Source: an uncultured Clostridia bacterium | Lineage (GTDB): Bacteria > Bacillota > Clostridia > Oscillospirales > Acutalibacteraceae | Assembly (NCBI GenBank): GCA_945912145.1 | Contig: CAMEBF010000001.1 | Coordinates: 186,001-250,000 of the forward strand | Reading direction: 5' to 3' | Length of the DNA: 64,000 nt | In this document: piece after piece, positions 1 to 10,175 of the stretch | Layout: each line of letters begins with the position of its first letter | Numbering within the stretch: position 1 is the first letter of the stretch | Translations under genes and position numbers: made by a program | Notes under the pieces: model-generated | The model's input: the letters and a program-made list of their open reading frames with translations, nothing else | Database searches by the model: none | Told to the model about the DNA's origin: nothing

Positions 1-1231
1 GCAGATCGCCGTCATAGTGTGATAAGGAGAGACTGGCGTAGAGGATGATCGTCTGGAGCGTATACGCCATTTTCTGCAAAAAGCCCTTCATCGAGAATGT
101 GACGGACTCCGCGCGGAAGCCCATTTTGTATTCGCCGTAATCGACGATGTCCGCGAGGAATACCGTCTGCGAGACAAACATGGAAGCGGTACCGATCTGT
201 GAGAGTAAGAAGCAGATGCCCATGGCGGTCACGCTGCCGGCGACTTTTGCACTCAGGAGCATTCCGATATAGCCGGCGATGGCAAGGGAGAGGGAGAACT
301 GGTAAGTACGGCGTCTTGTCGTAAACTTCATCATGATCGGAATGACGGCAAGACCGAGAATGGAGCCGACCGAGCCGAACATATTGAAGGTGCCTTGCTT
401 CGTGCTGTCGCCGATAACGACGTCAAAGTAATACGCTCCGACGCCGGAAATCATATAGAATCCCGCGTTCGAGAGCATGGCGAAGAGCATAAAGATCAGA
501 AGCTGATCGTTATTTTTGGCTACGGTGAATATCTTTTTGAAAGAGAATTTCTCGCCGGAGGGTGTTCTGTGCTTTTCACGGACGGAAGCGACGCTGACAG
601 AGGAGAACAGGAGCAGACCGCCTGCGCAGATCAGGGAAAGGACCATGAATGTGCGCGCGTCGTAAACCGCTTCGCCGGTCACCGGATCCTTCGTGATGCT
701 GACAAGTCCCATCAGAATGGGCGCGCCGATCTGAACGATACCTTGACCGAGACCGGAAAAGGTTCTCGCGATGGTGGCAATAATACTGCGTTCGCCTGCG
801 TCATTCGTAAACGAGGGCACCATCGACCAATAGGGAATATCAGCGAGCGTATTGGTCATACCCCAGAAAACATACATAAAGGCGATGTAGACATACAGCC
901 CGGGACCGGAGAGCCCGAAGAGGTTATTGAACAACAGCGCGAGAATGACGGCGTTGCAGAAAGAACCGATGAGGATCCAGGGACGGTATTTACCCATTTT
1001 GAATTTGCCGTTGTCAACAATGCTGCCCATCATCGGGTCGTTGATGCCGTCCCAGATGCGCGCCAGTGGCGTCAAGATGAGCAGGAATCGGGAGCTGAGC
1101 TTGAGGACGTCGGTCAGGTATTTGTTCAGGAAGGAATAAAACATACCGTAGCTTAAATCAAGACCGATCGCGCCGACTCCGTAGCCGAGGTATTTGAATA
1201 GACTGCCTTTTTTCTTCTTTTCTTCAGACAT
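1..1231 (-). CDS. GPH-family sugar:cation symporter (3' end cut off)
   Basis: This is a membrane transporter of the glycoside-pentoside-hexuronide:cation symporter (MelB/XynP-like) family, which imports oligosaccharides or uronides with Na+ or H+. About 410 residues are present and the C-terminus lies outside the window. Reading the minus strand from ATG at 1231 gives a short Lys-rich N-terminus, then multiple hydrophobic segments. The family signature is visible near residue 50 (ARIWDGINDPMMG, then GKFKMGKYRPWIL), followed by IPYWSM and, near the cut end, VDYGEYKMG. The start is set by GGAGG nine bases upstream. A promoter with 17-base spacing precedes it (1261-1289) and is divergent from the next gene. 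The substrate cannot be told from sequence; uronide or glycan genes elsewhere in the window make an oligosaccharide plausible. Confidence 0.9.
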   Translation of the reverse strand, partial: MSEEKKKKGSLFKYLGYGVGAIGLDLSYGMFYSFLNKYLTDVLKLSSRFLLILTPLARIWDGINDPMMGSIVDNGKFKMGKYRPWILIGSFCNAVILALLFNNLFGLSGPGLYVYIAFMYVFWGMTNTLADIPYWSMVPSFTNDAGERSIIATIARTFSGLGQGIVQIGAPILMGLVSITKDPVTGEAVYDARTFMVLSLICAGGLLLFSSVSVASVREKHRTPSGEKFSFKKIFTVAKNNDQLLIFMLFAMLSNAGFYMISGVGAYYFDVVIGDSTKQGTFNMFGSVGSILGLAVIPIMMKFTTRRRTYQFSLSLAIAGYIGMLLSAKVAGSVTAMGICFLLSQIGTASMFVSQTVFLADIVDYGEYKMGFRAESVTFSMKGFLQKMAYTLQTIILYASLSLSHYDGDL

Positions 1232-1260
1232 TGCGTAACCTCCGGAATATGATGAATATA

Positions 1261-1289
1261 ATTGTATAATATTTTGACAAGATTATCAA
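1261..1289 (-). promoter_or_regulatory. Sigma-A promoter of the GPH transporter
   Basis: On the minus strand a -35 TTGATA (1284-1289) and a -10 TACAAT (1261-1266) are separated by 17 bases, about 30 bases upstream of the transporter start. Confidence 0.7.
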
Positions 1290-1346
1290 GTCCATTCGGG
1301 AAAAATAAGACAAATTGAGAAAATTCTTTTCTTTTTGAAATAGTCC

Positions 1347-1375
1347 TTGTATTTCTTTCCGTTTTCAGATATAAT
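1347..1375 (+). promoter_or_regulatory. Sigma-A promoter of the LCP-transglutaminase-folE-uvrBA run
   Basis: A -35 TTGTAT (1347-1352) and a -10 TATAAT (1370-1375) are separated by 17 bases. The next ATG is at 1412. No other obvious promoter or terminator was seen between here and 10133, so seven genes may be read from it. Confidence 0.65.
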
Positions 1376-1411
1376 ATCTATGATTATACGCGTATAAGCG
1401 GAGTGTGTTCC

Positions 1412-2215
1412 ATGAAACGAATCGCTGCATTTTTCGCAAAATATAAATATCTTGTCATGTCGGTGATATTGGTCGTATTGGTTCTGTGTCTCATCGGCGT
1501 GCTGCTGCATTTCGGCAAAAAAGAAGAACCTGCTGTCTCTTCGGCGCAGTCTACCCTGACGGCGACGGAAAACCTGTCGTCCGATGCGCTGTGCGGAGAC
1601 AGTAAGATTCTGCTTGTCTGCAACGGTGACAGCAACCGTGACCTGCTGTTTCTGATGCTGTTTGATTTCCGCGTCTATTCCGAGGCGATCGTGATTACGC
1701 CTCTGTCGCCTGACACGCTGGCTGACGGCAGCTCCTATCGGGAAAAGTATGCATACGGCGGCATTGATCTGCTGGTTTCGGCCGTCGAATCCGTCCGGCA
1801 ATGTCAGATCGACCGCTATGCGGTGATTGATCGCAGCGGCTTTTCTGCGCTGACCGACTGTCTCGGTGCCGTGACGGTCAATGTGACCGAGAGCTATACG
1901 TATGAATCCTCCGATAAAAGTTACAATGTCGAAACCGGCGAAAACGAGCTGGAAGCAGCTATGCTCTATACCTATCTCAGGCTCAGCGCCGAAAAAATCG
2001 ACGGTCCGGAAAAGGTTGCATCCCTGCTTTGTTCGATTGTAAATCAGTACCTTTCCTCTGTCAAGCAGGAGGATACCCAAGAGCTTTTCGGCGCGCTTAC
2101 CAACTGCGTCAATACTGATATCACCATAGCGGATTACTATTCGTGCCGTACGGATATTGAATATCTGCTCGATCACCAGATAAAGTGTACGGCGGATACC
2201 GGGAAGAGCCAATGA
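1412..2215 (+). CDS. Divergent LytR-CpsA-Psr (LCP) family membrane protein
   Basis: The 267-residue protein has an N-terminal membrane segment (about residues 10-30) and an extracellular domain. The central part matches the LCP fold: YGGIDLLVSAVESV, then IDRYAVIDRSGFSALTDCLG and VTVNV at about residues 110-160. LCP enzymes move wall polymers from lipid carriers to peptidoglycan. Here the usual arginine-rich active-site signatures are weak: the RSDT region reads NRDLLF and the IPRDT motif reads TPLSPDT. It may therefore be a degenerate or specialised member. ATG at 1412 is preferred to the in-frame GTG at 1403, because GGAG at 1400-1403 sits eight bases before the ATG. Its stop overlaps the next start (ATGA), so the two genes are probably translationally coupled. 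Confidence 0.7.
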   Translation: MKRIAAFFAKYKYLVMSVILVVLVLCLIGVLLHFGKKEEPAVSSAQSTLTATENLSSDALCGDSKILLVCNGDSNRDLLFLMLFDFRVYSEAIVITPLSPDTLADGSSYREKYAYGGIDLLVSAVESVRQCQIDRYAVIDRSGFSALTDCLGAVTVNVTESYTYESSDKSYNVETGENELEAAMLYTYLRLSAEKIDGPEKVASLLCSIVNQYLSSVKQEDTQELFGALTNCVNTDITIADYYSCRTDIEYLLDHQIKCTADTGKSQ

Positions 2216-3399
2216 AAAAACATCCTGTTAAAAAAGTTCCGATTATTCTGCTGACGGTGTTTCTGGCGTTATCGGTATTTTTTTCCGCCTGCGCTTATGT
2301 CGGCTTTGATAAGTTGATCACCTATTGCTCGGTTTTTGTTTTTCCCGCGGATTTCAGTGAGGATCATCGTCCGTTTTCGACCTATCAATACGATCGTCTG
2401 AACGAGCAGGAGAAAATCGCCTATATCTGCATACTCAATAAAATCGAGTCCCACCCGACCTATATCAAGATTCCTGCTCTTTCCCGGACGGAATTCAATA
2501 ACGTTTTTTTTGCCGTCAAAAATGACAATCCGGATCTGCTTTGCTTTTCGGATTCGTGCAACATGATCCGCTTTTTGTCGGCAGGCCTTATGGAGATGCA
2601 TTATAATCAGGACGCCGACACCTGCCGACAGATGCGCAGTCAGCTTCTTTCCACTGCGGATGAAATCCTTTCGCAGATGCCCGCATTACCGGACGCTTAT
2701 GAAAAAGAACTTTATCTGCACGACACGATCATTCAACGGTGTGTTTACGATGAACAGGCCGTGCATCCGTATGATGCTTACGGCTGCCTGGTGGAGGGAC
2801 AGGCCGTCTGCTCCGGTTATGCGAGAGCCGCTATGCTTCTGCTCAAAAAAGCGGGAATCGAAGCGATCCTTGTCAGCGGCACCGGTCTCTCAAATCTTTC
2901 CGGCAGTATCAGTCATATGTGGAATATCGTCTGGATCGACGATGAACCCTATCATCTTGACGTTACGTGGGATGATCCGGAGGCCGAAAAAACGCAATGG
3001 GCATCGCATCTGTATTTCAATCTGACGACGCAGGCGATCTCGGCGGATCACAGCGATTTTTCCGTTTCAATTGCCTGTACCGCGACGGAAAATAATTTTT
3101 TCCGGAAAGAAGGTTTGTGGTTCGATTCGTATACGTCCGCAGCCGTTGACAGAATCTGTGAACGGTTGACGGAAAATATCGACAACGGGCTGAACTTTGT
3201 TGAACTGGAGTTTGCCGATAGCGAAGTATTCGCGTTTGCGGAATCCTCGCTTCTTGACAGTACGTCGTCCGGTTCGGATATGTATAAAATTTTGTCCTAT
3301 TTGCAGAAGACCGTGGGAGACAAAATTGACTCGTCGCACGTCAATTTTTCCAAGGCGGAGAATAAACTCTATATGCGTCTGCAATTTGATTTTCAGTAG
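2212..3399 (+). CDS. Transglutaminase-like (cysteine protease fold) exported protein
   Basis: A 395-residue protein with an N-terminal hydrophobic segment that suggests export or membrane anchoring. A transglutaminase-like core is clear: Cys200 in GQAVCSGYA, His235 in SHMWNIV and Asp250 in HLDVTWDD form the expected Cys-His-Asp triad in order. Such bacterial domains act as peptidases or amidases, or crosslink proteins or wall peptides; the substrate is unknown. The start is the ATG that overlaps the stop of the LCP-like gene by four bases. Together with that gene it suggests a cell-surface function. About 130 residues follow the catalytic core and match no fold I recognise. Confidence 0.8.
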   Translation: MKKHPVKKVPIILLTVFLALSVFFSACAYVGFDKLITYCSVFVFPADFSEDHRPFSTYQYDRLNEQEKIAYICILNKIESHPTYIKIPALSRTEFNNVFFAVKNDNPDLLCFSDSCNMIRFLSAGLMEMHYNQDADTCRQMRSQLLSTADEILSQMPALPDAYEKELYLHDTIIQRCVYDEQAVHPYDAYGCLVEGQAVCSGYARAAMLLLKKAGIEAILVSGTGLSNLSGSISHMWNIVWIDDEPYHLDVTWDDPEAEKTQWASHLYFNLTTQAISADHSDFSVSIACTATENNFFRKEGLWFDSYTSAAVDRICERLTENIDNGLNFVELEFADSEVFAFAESSLLDSTSSGSDMYKILSYLQKTVGDKIDSSHVNFSKAENKLYMRLQFDFQ

Positions 3400-3412
3400 A
3401 GAAGGGATTTTT

Positions 3413-3970
3413 TTGGATACACAAAAGATTGAAAAAGCCGTCAGGGATATTCTGGAGGCGATCGGGGAGGATCCCGACCGTGAGGGACTCGTCGAAACAC
3501 CGCGACGTGTCGCCGCCATGTATGAGGAGATTTTTTCGGGAATTGCCGATGATCCGAGACGTCACGTCAAGGTCTTTTCAGAGACAGATAACGACGAGAT
3601 CGTCGTCGTGCGGGATATTCCGCTGTATTCCATGTGTGAGCATCATTTGCTGCCGTTTGTCGGCAAAGCCCATATCGCCTATATTCCCTCTGACGGAAAG
3701 GTAATCGGCTTGTCGAAGCTCGCACGAATCGTCGATGTTTACGCAAAACGGCCGCAGCTTCAGGAGCGGTTGACGTCGCAGATCGCCGATTTTTTAGATG
3801 CGGAGCTGCACCCGAAAGGGATTGGCGTCCTGATTGAGGCGCAGCATCTTTGTATGACGATGCGCGGTGCGAAAGCTGCCGGTGCTTTGACGCAAACTTC
3901 TGCGCTGCGCGGTCTTGCCAAAAAAGACGCAAGAACCCGGGCGGAGATCATGTCTCTTTTGAAAGGATAA
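3413..3970 (+). CDS. folE: GTP cyclohydrolase I
   Basis: Converts GTP to 7,8-dihydroneopterin triphosphate, the first step to folate and also the entry to queuosine-type deazapurines. The 185-residue protein has the family zinc ligands: Cys75 and His78 in [10 protein letters not shown], and Cys147 in [28 protein letters not shown] is the conserved substrate-side helix. The frame is open well upstream, but that part has no family similarity. The start chosen is TTG at 3413, six bases after a GAAGGGA ribosome site and just behind the preceding stop. No other folate or queuosine gene is adjacent, so its downstream pathway cannot be told here. Confidence 0.92.
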   Translation: MDTQKIEKAVRDILEAIGEDPDREGLVETPRRVAAMYEEIFSGIADDPRRHVKVFSETDNDEIVVVRDIPLYSMCEHHLLPFVGKAHIAYIPSDGKVIGLSKLARIVDVYAKRPQLQERLTSQIADFLDAELHPKGIGVLIEAQHLCMTMRGAKAAGALTQTSALRGLAKKDARTRAEIMSLLKG

Positions 3971-3982
3971 GGTGAGAATCGA

Positions 3983-4651
3983 ATGAAAAAACGAATCATC
4001 GCGCTGCTTCTGGCTGCGCTTTGCGTTGTATCGCTTTCTGCCTGCGGCAAGCAGGACGATACCTATACCGACAAAAACGGCACGGAATATCTTGTTGTCC
4101 GCGATAGTGACGGCAATATCGTGATCAACGATTCCGGCAAGCTTCAGGTCTATTCGCTCAATGAAAACGGAAAAAAGCAGAAGTCCGATTCCGGTGATTA
4201 TCTGACGGAGTATATTGATTTTAACGGGCAGGTCGTGTCCGGACGAACGGTTGAAACGGCGGAGATGCGTTTTACGATTCCCGATGGTTTTTCGGACAGT
4301 CTGGATAATCCCGGCTATTTCGATAAGGACGATTACGACGCGGAAATTTTCTTCAATTTCTATGCGGAGGATGTTGAAAAGGCAAAATCATCGGTTGCCT
4401 ATAATTGTGAGAGTCTGTTGGAGAGTTACGGCAGCGAATATTTTTCCTATGAGCAATACACCGTCCCGGTTGACGGGACAGATTGCGATGTCTATAAGCA
4501 GAATTGCACGTCGAGCGAATACTACCGCACAGCCTATTTTTATTTCATACCGTATGACAACGGCTATTACGCCGTTAACTGCATTGTCAATACCGATTAC
4601 GCCAAAAAGGTGGATTTTGACCGGTTTGTCAAATCGATCTCATTCAAATAA
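3983..4651 (+). CDS. Hypothetical lipoprotein
   Basis: A 222-residue protein with a classic lipoprotein signal peptide: two Lys, a hydrophobic stretch, then the lipobox LSAC with Cys21 as the lipidation site. The rest is polar and rich in Asp, Tyr and Gly, with segments such as YTDKNGTEYLVVRDSDGNIV. I do not recognise a named domain. It starts 12 bases after folE with an AAGGTGAG ribosome site and is followed at close range by uvrB, so it is probably co-transcribed. It is likely anchored on the outer face of the cytoplasmic membrane. Confidence 0.75.
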   Translation: MKKRIIALLLAALCVVSLSACGKQDDTYTDKNGTEYLVVRDSDGNIVINDSGKLQVYSLNENGKKQKSDSGDYLTEYIDFNGQVVSGRTVETAEMRFTIPDGFSDSLDNPGYFDKDDYDAEIFFNFYAEDVEKAKSSVAYNCESLLESYGSEYFSYEQYTVPVDGTDCDVYKQNCTSSEYYRTAYFYFIPYDNGYYAVNCIVNTDYAKKVDFDRFVKSISFK

Positions 4652-4675
4652 GTTTCGCTTCACAAAGGAGACAGT

Positions 4676-6637
4676 ATGGATCGTTTTATCTTGCATTCCC
4701 CGTATCAGCCGACCGGCGACCAGCCGCAGGCGATCGAAACGCTTGCCGAAGGGCTTCGGGACGGCTATCCCGAACAGACGCTTCTGGGCGTGACCGGCTC
4801 GGGCAAGACCTTTACCATGGCGAATATCATCGCCGAAGTGAACCGTCCGACGCTGGTTCTGGCGCATAACAAAACGCTGGCGGCGCAGCTCTGCTCGGAG
4901 TTTCGGGAGTTCTTCCCCGAAAATGCGGTGGAATATTTTGTATCCTATTACGATTACTATCAGCCGGAGGCCTATATTCCGACGACCGATACCTATATTG
5001 AAAAAGATTCGGCGGTCAATGATGAAATTGACCGTCTGCGTCACTCTGCGACCTCCGCGCTCTCGGAGCGCCGCGATGTAATTATCGTGGCAAGCGTCTC
5101 GTGCATCTATTCGCTCGGCGATCCGATTGATTACCGCAGTATGGTTATCTCGTTGCGTCAGGGAATGGAAAAATCGCGTGACGAGCTGATCGCAAAGCTC
5201 GTCGAGATCCAGTACGAACGCAACGACATCAATTTCACCCGTAACAAATTCCGTGTCCGCGGCGATGTCGTGGAGATTTTTCCCGTTTATACGTCGGAAT
5301 TCGCCATTCGCGTCGAGTTCTTCGGCGACGAGATTGACCGCATCTGTGAGTTTAATCCCGTCACCGGAAACATTAACCGCATTGTACAGCACGTCGCGAT
5401 CTTCCCCGCATCGCATTATGTCGTCGGGCAGGAAAAAATGGAAAACGCGATCAACGAGATTTATACGGAAATGCTCCAACGCGTCAAACAGTTTGAATCC
5501 GAGGGGAAACTTTTGGAAGCCCAACGTATCAAGCAGCGCACGGAATATGACATCGAGATGCTTCGCGAGACGGGATTTTGTAAGGGAATTGAAAACTATT
5601 CCCGCGTGATGTCCGGCCGTGAGCCCGGTTCGCCACCTTTTACGCTGCTCGATTATTTCCCCGATGATTTTATTCTGTTTGTGGACGAGTCTCATGTAAC
5701 ATTGCCGCAGGTTCGCGCTATGTACGGCGGCGATAAGTCGCGCAAGGATACACTGATCGAATTCGGCTTTCGTCTGCCGTCCGCTTACGATAACCGACCG
5801 CTGACTTTCGACGAATTCTATGAAAAGATCGGGCAGAAAATCTTTGTCAGCGCAACGCCGGGTGATTTTGAGCTGGAAAAGAGCAGTCAGATCGCCGAAC
5901 AGGTCATTCGTCCGACCGGGCTTCTTGACCCGGAGATTTCCGTGCGTCCTGTTGAGGGACAGATCGAAGACCTGATTTCGGAGATCAACGAACGCTCGGC
6001 GCGCAAAGAACGCGTCTTAGTCACGACGCTGACGAAAAAAATGGCGGAAAGCCTGACGGATTATCTGACCGACTTCGGCATCAAAGTCCGCTATATGCAC
6101 TATGATATTGATACGATTGAGCGTATGGAGCTCATCCGCGATCTGCGTCTGGGAGAATATGACGTGCTCGTCGGCATCAATCTCCTGCGTGAGGGATTGG
6201 ATATACCCGAGGTGTCGCTTGTCGCGATTCTGGACGCCGATAAAGAGGGCTTCCTGCGTTCGGAGCGTTCTCTGATTCAGACAATCGGACGTGCGGCGCG
6301 AAACGCCGAGGGATCCGTTGTGATGTACGCCGACACCGTCACGCCGTCGATGGAAGCGGCAATCCGCGAAACCAACCGCCGCCGTGAAAAGCAGATGGCA
6401 TATAACAAGGCAAACGGCATTACGCCGAAGACCATCGTCAAGCCCGTTCACGATGTCATAGAGATCAGCACGAAAGCGGAGACAGACAGCAAGACGGGAC
6501 GCAAGCTGACCAGAAAAGAGAAGCTCGAACTGATCGACAAGCTGACGAAAGAGATGAAAGCGGCGGCGAAAATTCTCGAATTCGAGCACGCGGCGTATCT
6601 GCGCGATAAAATTGAAAAATTAAAACAGGGGATATAA
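4676..6637 (+). CDS. uvrB: Excinuclease ABC subunit B
   Basis: The damage-verification helicase of nucleotide excision repair; it is loaded by UvrA and then recruits UvrC. The length of 653 residues is normal. Walker A is GVTGSGKT (residues 38-45). The beta-hairpin region [15 protein letters not shown], helicase motif [15 protein letters not shown], motif [11 protein letters not shown] and a C-terminal UVR motif ([20 protein letters not shown]) are all present. AAAGGAG precedes the ATG. The 24-base gap upstream holds no GAAC-N4-GTTC LexA-type box, so SOS control is not visible at this point. It abuts uvrA directly. Confidence 0.97.
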   Translation: MDRFILHSPYQPTGDQPQAIETLAEGLRDGYPEQTLLGVTGSGKTFTMANIIAEVNRPTLVLAHNKTLAAQLCSEFREFFPENAVEYFVSYYDYYQPEAYIPTTDTYIEKDSAVNDEIDRLRHSATSALSERRDVIIVASVSCIYSLGDPIDYRSMVISLRQGMEKSRDELIAKLVEIQYERNDINFTRNKFRVRGDVVEIFPVYTSEFAIRVEFFGDEIDRICEFNPVTGNINRIVQHVAIFPASHYVVGQEKMENAINEIYTEMLQRVKQFESEGKLLEAQRIKQRTEYDIEMLRETGFCKGIENYSRVMSGREPGSPPFTLLDYFPDDFILFVDESHVTLPQVRAMYGGDKSRKDTLIEFGFRLPSAYDNRPLTFDEFYEKIGQKIFVSATPGDFELEKSSQIAEQVIRPTGLLDPEISVRPVEGQIEDLISEINERSARKERVLVTTLTKKMAESLTDYLTDFGIKVRYMHYDIDTIERMELIRDLRLGEYDVLVGINLLREGLDIPEVSLVAILDADKEGFLRSERSLIQTIGRAARNAEGSVVMYADTVTPSMEAAIRETNRRREKQMAYNKANGITPKTIVKPVHDVIEISTKAETDSKTGRKLTRKEKLELIDKLTKEMKAAAKILEFEHAAYLRDKIEKLKQGI

Positions 6638-9469
6638 ATGGCACAAAAAAATATAGTAGTCAAAGGCGCAAGGGAGCATAACCTGAAAAATATCGATGTG
6701 GAAATTCCCAGAAACAAGCTTGTTGTGTTTACCGGGCTTTCGGGATCGGGAAAATCGTCTCTTGCGTTTGATACGATCTACGCGGAGGGACAGCGCCGGT
6801 ATGTGGAATCGCTTTCGTCTTACGCGAGAATGTTTTTAGGACAGATGGATAAGCCCAATGTTGACAGCATTGACGGCTTGTCACCTGCGATTTCGATCGA
6901 TCAGAAAACGACCTCAAAGAATCCGCGTTCGACGGTCGGCACCGTGACGGAGATTTACGATTATCTGCGTCTGTTGTATGCGCGTGTCGGCATTCCGCAT
7001 TGCCCGGTCTGCGGCAAGGAAATCCGTCAGCAGACGGTCGATCAGATTGTCGATAAGGTCCTGCAGCTCAAAGAGGGAACCAAAATTCAGGTGATGGCAC
7101 CCGTCATCAAAGCGAAAAAGGGCACGCATCAGAAGGAGCTTGACGCCGCGCGCAAATCGGGCTATGTCCGTGTCCGCATAGACGGCAATTTATATGATTT
7201 ATCCGAGACGATCACGCTTGAGAAAAATATCAAGCACACGATTGAAATTATAGTTGACCGCCTTGTGATCAAGGATTCCATCCGCAGCCGTCTGGCGGAT
7301 TCCGTGGAGCTTGCCTCGAAGCTCGCCGGCGGTACGGTTCTGATCGCTGTTAATGACGGTGAAGAAATGCTCTTTTCGCAGAATTATGCCTGCCCGGAGC
7401 ACGGTGTGAGCATCGACGAGCTGTCTCCCAGAATGTTTTCATTCAACAATCCGTTCGGCGCGTGTCCGACCTGCACGGGTCTGAGCTTTTTTATGCATGT
7501 GGATCCGCTTTTAGTGATTCCCGACCGGAAAAAGTCGATTCGTGAGGGCGCGATCAAGGCGTCGGGCTGGTCGAAAGCCGACTATTCCTCCATCGCCAAA
7601 ATGTATTTTGACGCGCTCGCCGAGAAATATCATTTTTCCCTTGACGAGCCGGTCGAGAATTTTTCCAAAGAAGCGCTTGATGCGATCCTGTACGGCACGA
7701 ACGGCGAAAAATTAAAGATGCGTCGCGAAACGGCATACGGTCACGGCGATTATCAGGCACCGTTTGAGGGGATTGTCAACAATCTCGAACGCCGGTATAA
7801 AGAGACCACGTCCGAGTGGTCGCGCTATGAGATTGAGCAGGTCATGACCGCCTGTAAATGTCCCGACTGCGGCGGCGCAAGACTGAAAAAGGAAGTTCTG
7901 GCGGTGACGGTCGGCGGCCTCAATATCGACGAGTTTGTGAATATGTCGGTCAAAAAGGAATTGCAGTTCATCAATGAACTGAAGCTCTCCGACCGTGATA
8001 TGGTGATTGCCGATCAGATTATTAAGGAAATCCGCTCCCGTTTGGAGTTCCTGTGCTCGGTCGGTCTTGACTATCTGACGTTGGCTCGCTCTGCGGGAAC
8101 GCTGTCCGGCGGCGAAAGCCAGCGCATTCGCCTCGCAACCCAGATCGGCTCTTCGCTGATGGGCGTTCTCTATATCCTTGACGAGCCGAGCATCGGTCTG
8201 CATCAGCGGGATAATGATAAGCTTCTTGACACGCTGCGGCATCTGCGAGATATCGGCAACAGCCTGATCGTGGTCGAGCACGACGAGGACACCATGTACG
8301 CAGCGGATTATATCGTCGATATCGGGCCCGGCGCGGGCATTCACGGCGGTGAAGTCGTGTGCGCCGGCGATGTGGAAAAAATCAAAAAGTGCAAGGATTC
8401 CGTCACCGGGCAGTATCTGAGCGGCAAACGCAAAATTCCCGTTCCCGCAAAACGCCGTCCCGGCAACGGGAACAGACTGACTGTTTTCGGCGCTGAGGAA
8501 AACAATCTGAAAAATATCGACGTGGAAATCCCGTTGGGCGAGTTTGTCTGCGTCACCGGCGTATCGGGCTCGGGAAAGTCGTCGCTTGTCAATGAAATTC
8601 TCTATAAAAAATTAGCGGCGGAGCTCAACGGCGCGAAGAAATTCGCCGGCAAGCACCGCGATATGACGGGTATCGAATATCTCGATAAGGTCATCAATAT
8701 CGACCAGTCGCCCATCGGACGCACACCACGGTCCAATCCCGCGACTTATACCGGCGTCTTTACGGATATCCGTGAGCTGTACGCGCAGACGCAGGATGCC
8801 AAAATCCGGGGCTATACGGCGGGACGCTTCTCCTTTAATGTGGCAGGCGGCCGCTGTGAAGCCTGTCAGGGCGACGGCATCGTTAAAATCGAGATGCACT
8901 TCCTTTCCGACGTTTACGTGCCCTGTGAAGTCTGCAAGGGTGCGCGCTACAACCGGGAAACGCTTGAAGTTAAGTATAAGGGCAAGAGTATTTATGACGT
9001 GCTTGAAATGACAGTAGAGGAGGGGCTCGCGTTCTTTGACGCCATGCCGAAGATCAAGCGCAAGCTCCAGACGCTTTACGATGTCGGTCTCGGCTATGTC
9101 AAGATCGGTCAGCCCGCGACAACGCTTTCCGGCGGCGAAGCGCAGCGCGTCAAGCTCGCGACGGAGCTGTCAAAACGTCCCACAGGTAAGACGATCTATA
9201 TCCTCGATGAGCCGACAACAGGTCTTCATACTGCCGATGTGCACCGTCTGATTGACATTCTCCAGAAGCTCGCCGACGCTGGCAATACCGTTGTTGTGAT
9301 CGAGCATAATCTTGATGTCATTAAGTGCGCGGATCATATCATTGATCTGGGGCCCGAAGGCGGCGACGGCGGCGGCACGGTCGTCGCGACCGGCACGCCG
9401 GAAGAGGTGGCCGCTGTGCCTGAAAGCTATACGGGGCAATATCTGAAAAAAATTCTCGAAAAGGACTGA
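6638..9469 (+). CDS. uvrA: Excinuclease ABC subunit A
   Basis: The DNA damage sensor of nucleotide excision repair, an ABC-type ATPase dimer. The 943-residue protein has two ABC modules: Walker [10 protein letters not shown] near residue 33 and GVSGSGKSS near 640. There are two signature motifs ([20 protein letters not shown]) and zinc-binding Cys sets (CPVCG near 124, CPDCGG, and CEACQGDG with CEVCKG). It begins on the base after the uvrB stop, with a G-rich ribosome site inside the end of uvrB, so the pair is translationally linked. Confidence 0.97.
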   Translation: MAQKNIVVKGAREHNLKNIDVEIPRNKLVVFTGLSGSGKSSLAFDTIYAEGQRRYVESLSSYARMFLGQMDKPNVDSIDGLSPAISIDQKTTSKNPRSTVGTVTEIYDYLRLLYARVGIPHCPVCGKEIRQQTVDQIVDKVLQLKEGTKIQVMAPVIKAKKGTHQKELDAARKSGYVRVRIDGNLYDLSETITLEKNIKHTIEIIVDRLVIKDSIRSRLADSVELASKLAGGTVLIAVNDGEEMLFSQNYACPEHGVSIDELSPRMFSFNNPFGACPTCTGLSFFMHVDPLLVIPDRKKSIREGAIKASGWSKADYSSIAKMYFDALAEKYHFSLDEPVENFSKEALDAILYGTNGEKLKMRRETAYGHGDYQAPFEGIVNNLERRYKETTSEWSRYEIEQVMTACKCPDCGGARLKKEVLAVTVGGLNIDEFVNMSVKKELQFINELKLSDRDMVIADQIIKEIRSRLEFLCSVGLDYLTLARSAGTLSGGESQRIRLATQIGSSLMGVLYILDEPSIGLHQRDNDKLLDTLRHLRDIGNSLIVVEHDEDTMYAADYIVDIGPGAGIHGGEVVCAGDVEKIKKCKDSVTGQYLSGKRKIPVPAKRRPGNGNRLTVFGAEENNLKNIDVEIPLGEFVCVTGVSGSGKSSLVNEILYKKLAAELNGAKKFAGKHRDMTGIEYLDKVINIDQSPIGRTPRSNPATYTGVFTDIRELYAQTQDAKIRGYTAGRFSFNVAGGRCEACQGDGIVKIEMHFLSDVYVPCEVCKGARYNRETLEVKYKGKSIYDVLEMTVEEGLAFFDAMPKIKRKLQTLYDVGLGYVKIGQPATTLSGGEAQRVKLATELSKRPTGKTIYILDEPTTGLHTADVHRLIDILQKLADAGNTVVVIEHNLDVIKCADHIIDLGPEGGDGGGTVVATGTPEEVAAVPESYTGQYLKKILEKD

Positions 9470-9473
9470 TTCC

Positions 9474-10133
9474 ATGAAAAAGACAATTCTTTTTCTCTTT
9501 GCGATGGTTTTCTGCCTTTCGCTTTCCGCCTGTTCCGGGGAAACGCCGGAATCACCGGAAAGCAGCACCATTGCCTATGATGTGACATTGGAGGAGCCGA
9601 CGGAAAACACTTCGCATTTTATTGAAGATTTTGAAAACTATACTTCGGAATATCAGGAGCCGACATTTCCGATTTACTATCAGTTCTCCGATTGTGAAAG
9701 CTCAATAGCACTTCCGTCGTCCGACAAAACCGAAACGCAGGACGGCAAGGAAATTGCACAGAAAAACGGCAAAACGGTGTATGAAAAGACCTATGACGCG
9801 AACGGAAGAATTCTGAGTCTTGTCATTTATGAAGAGGACGGCTTGTCCGTCAGTCAGAAGTATGCGTTTGCGTATGTGAACGGGATGACGTTTTCCTCCG
9901 AATATTATGAAAACGGCGAAATGACGGAGCGCTTCCAATACAACTATGGTTCCGACGGTAAGATCACATCGGTCTATCGCAAAGGGATGCAGAGTGAAAC
10001 GGGCTACGGCGATATAGAATGTTATGAATTTAATCCGGACGGTTCCGTGAAAAATTACATCAATAGTGCGAATCTTTCCGATATGATGATGGATTTGCTT
10101 TCGGCTGCGTTATCCGGACAGCTTTCCCAATAA
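9474..10133 (+). CDS. Hypothetical lipoprotein with tyrosine-rich repeats
   Basis: A 219-residue protein with a lipoprotein signal peptide (lipobox LSAC, Cys20). The mature part is acidic and contains short repeated beta-strand-like units of the form YDANGRILSLVIYEEDG, FAYVNGMTFSSEYYENG and YNYGSDGKITSVYRK, reminiscent of MORN/YD-type repeats. No enzymatic motif is visible. It starts four bases after uvrA and closes the run, directly before a terminator. It resembles the other lipoprotein at 3983 in design but not obviously in sequence. Confidence 0.72.
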   Translation: MKKTILFLFAMVFCLSLSACSGETPESPESSTIAYDVTLEEPTENTSHFIEDFENYTSEYQEPTFPIYYQFSDCESSIALPSSDKTETQDGKEIAQKNGKTVYEKTYDANGRILSLVIYEEDGLSVSQKYAFAYVNGMTFSSEYYENGEMTERFQYNYGSDGKITSVYRKGMQSETGYGDIECYEFNPDGSVKNYINSANLSDMMMDLLSAALSGQLSQ

Positions 10134-10134
10134 C

Positions 10135-10166
10135 AAAAAATCCCTGCTCGGTGCAGGGAATTTTTG
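10135..10166. terminator. Bidirectional terminator between uvrA-lipoprotein and tldE
   Basis: A stem TCCCTGC (10141-10147) / GCAGGGA (10153-10159) with a 5-base loop is flanked by six A on the left and five T on the right. It can end transcripts from both converging units. Confidence 0.85.
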
Positions 10167-10175
10167 TTGCATTGT

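Noticed and set aside
1403-1411. GTG at 1403 as start of the LCP-like gene.
   Set aside because: The GGAG ribosome site overlaps this GTG, so the ATG at 1412 is the better start.
4652-4675. Possible LexA/DinR box before uvrB.
   Set aside because: The 24-base gap contains only the ribosome site; no GAAC-N4-GTTC pattern is present.
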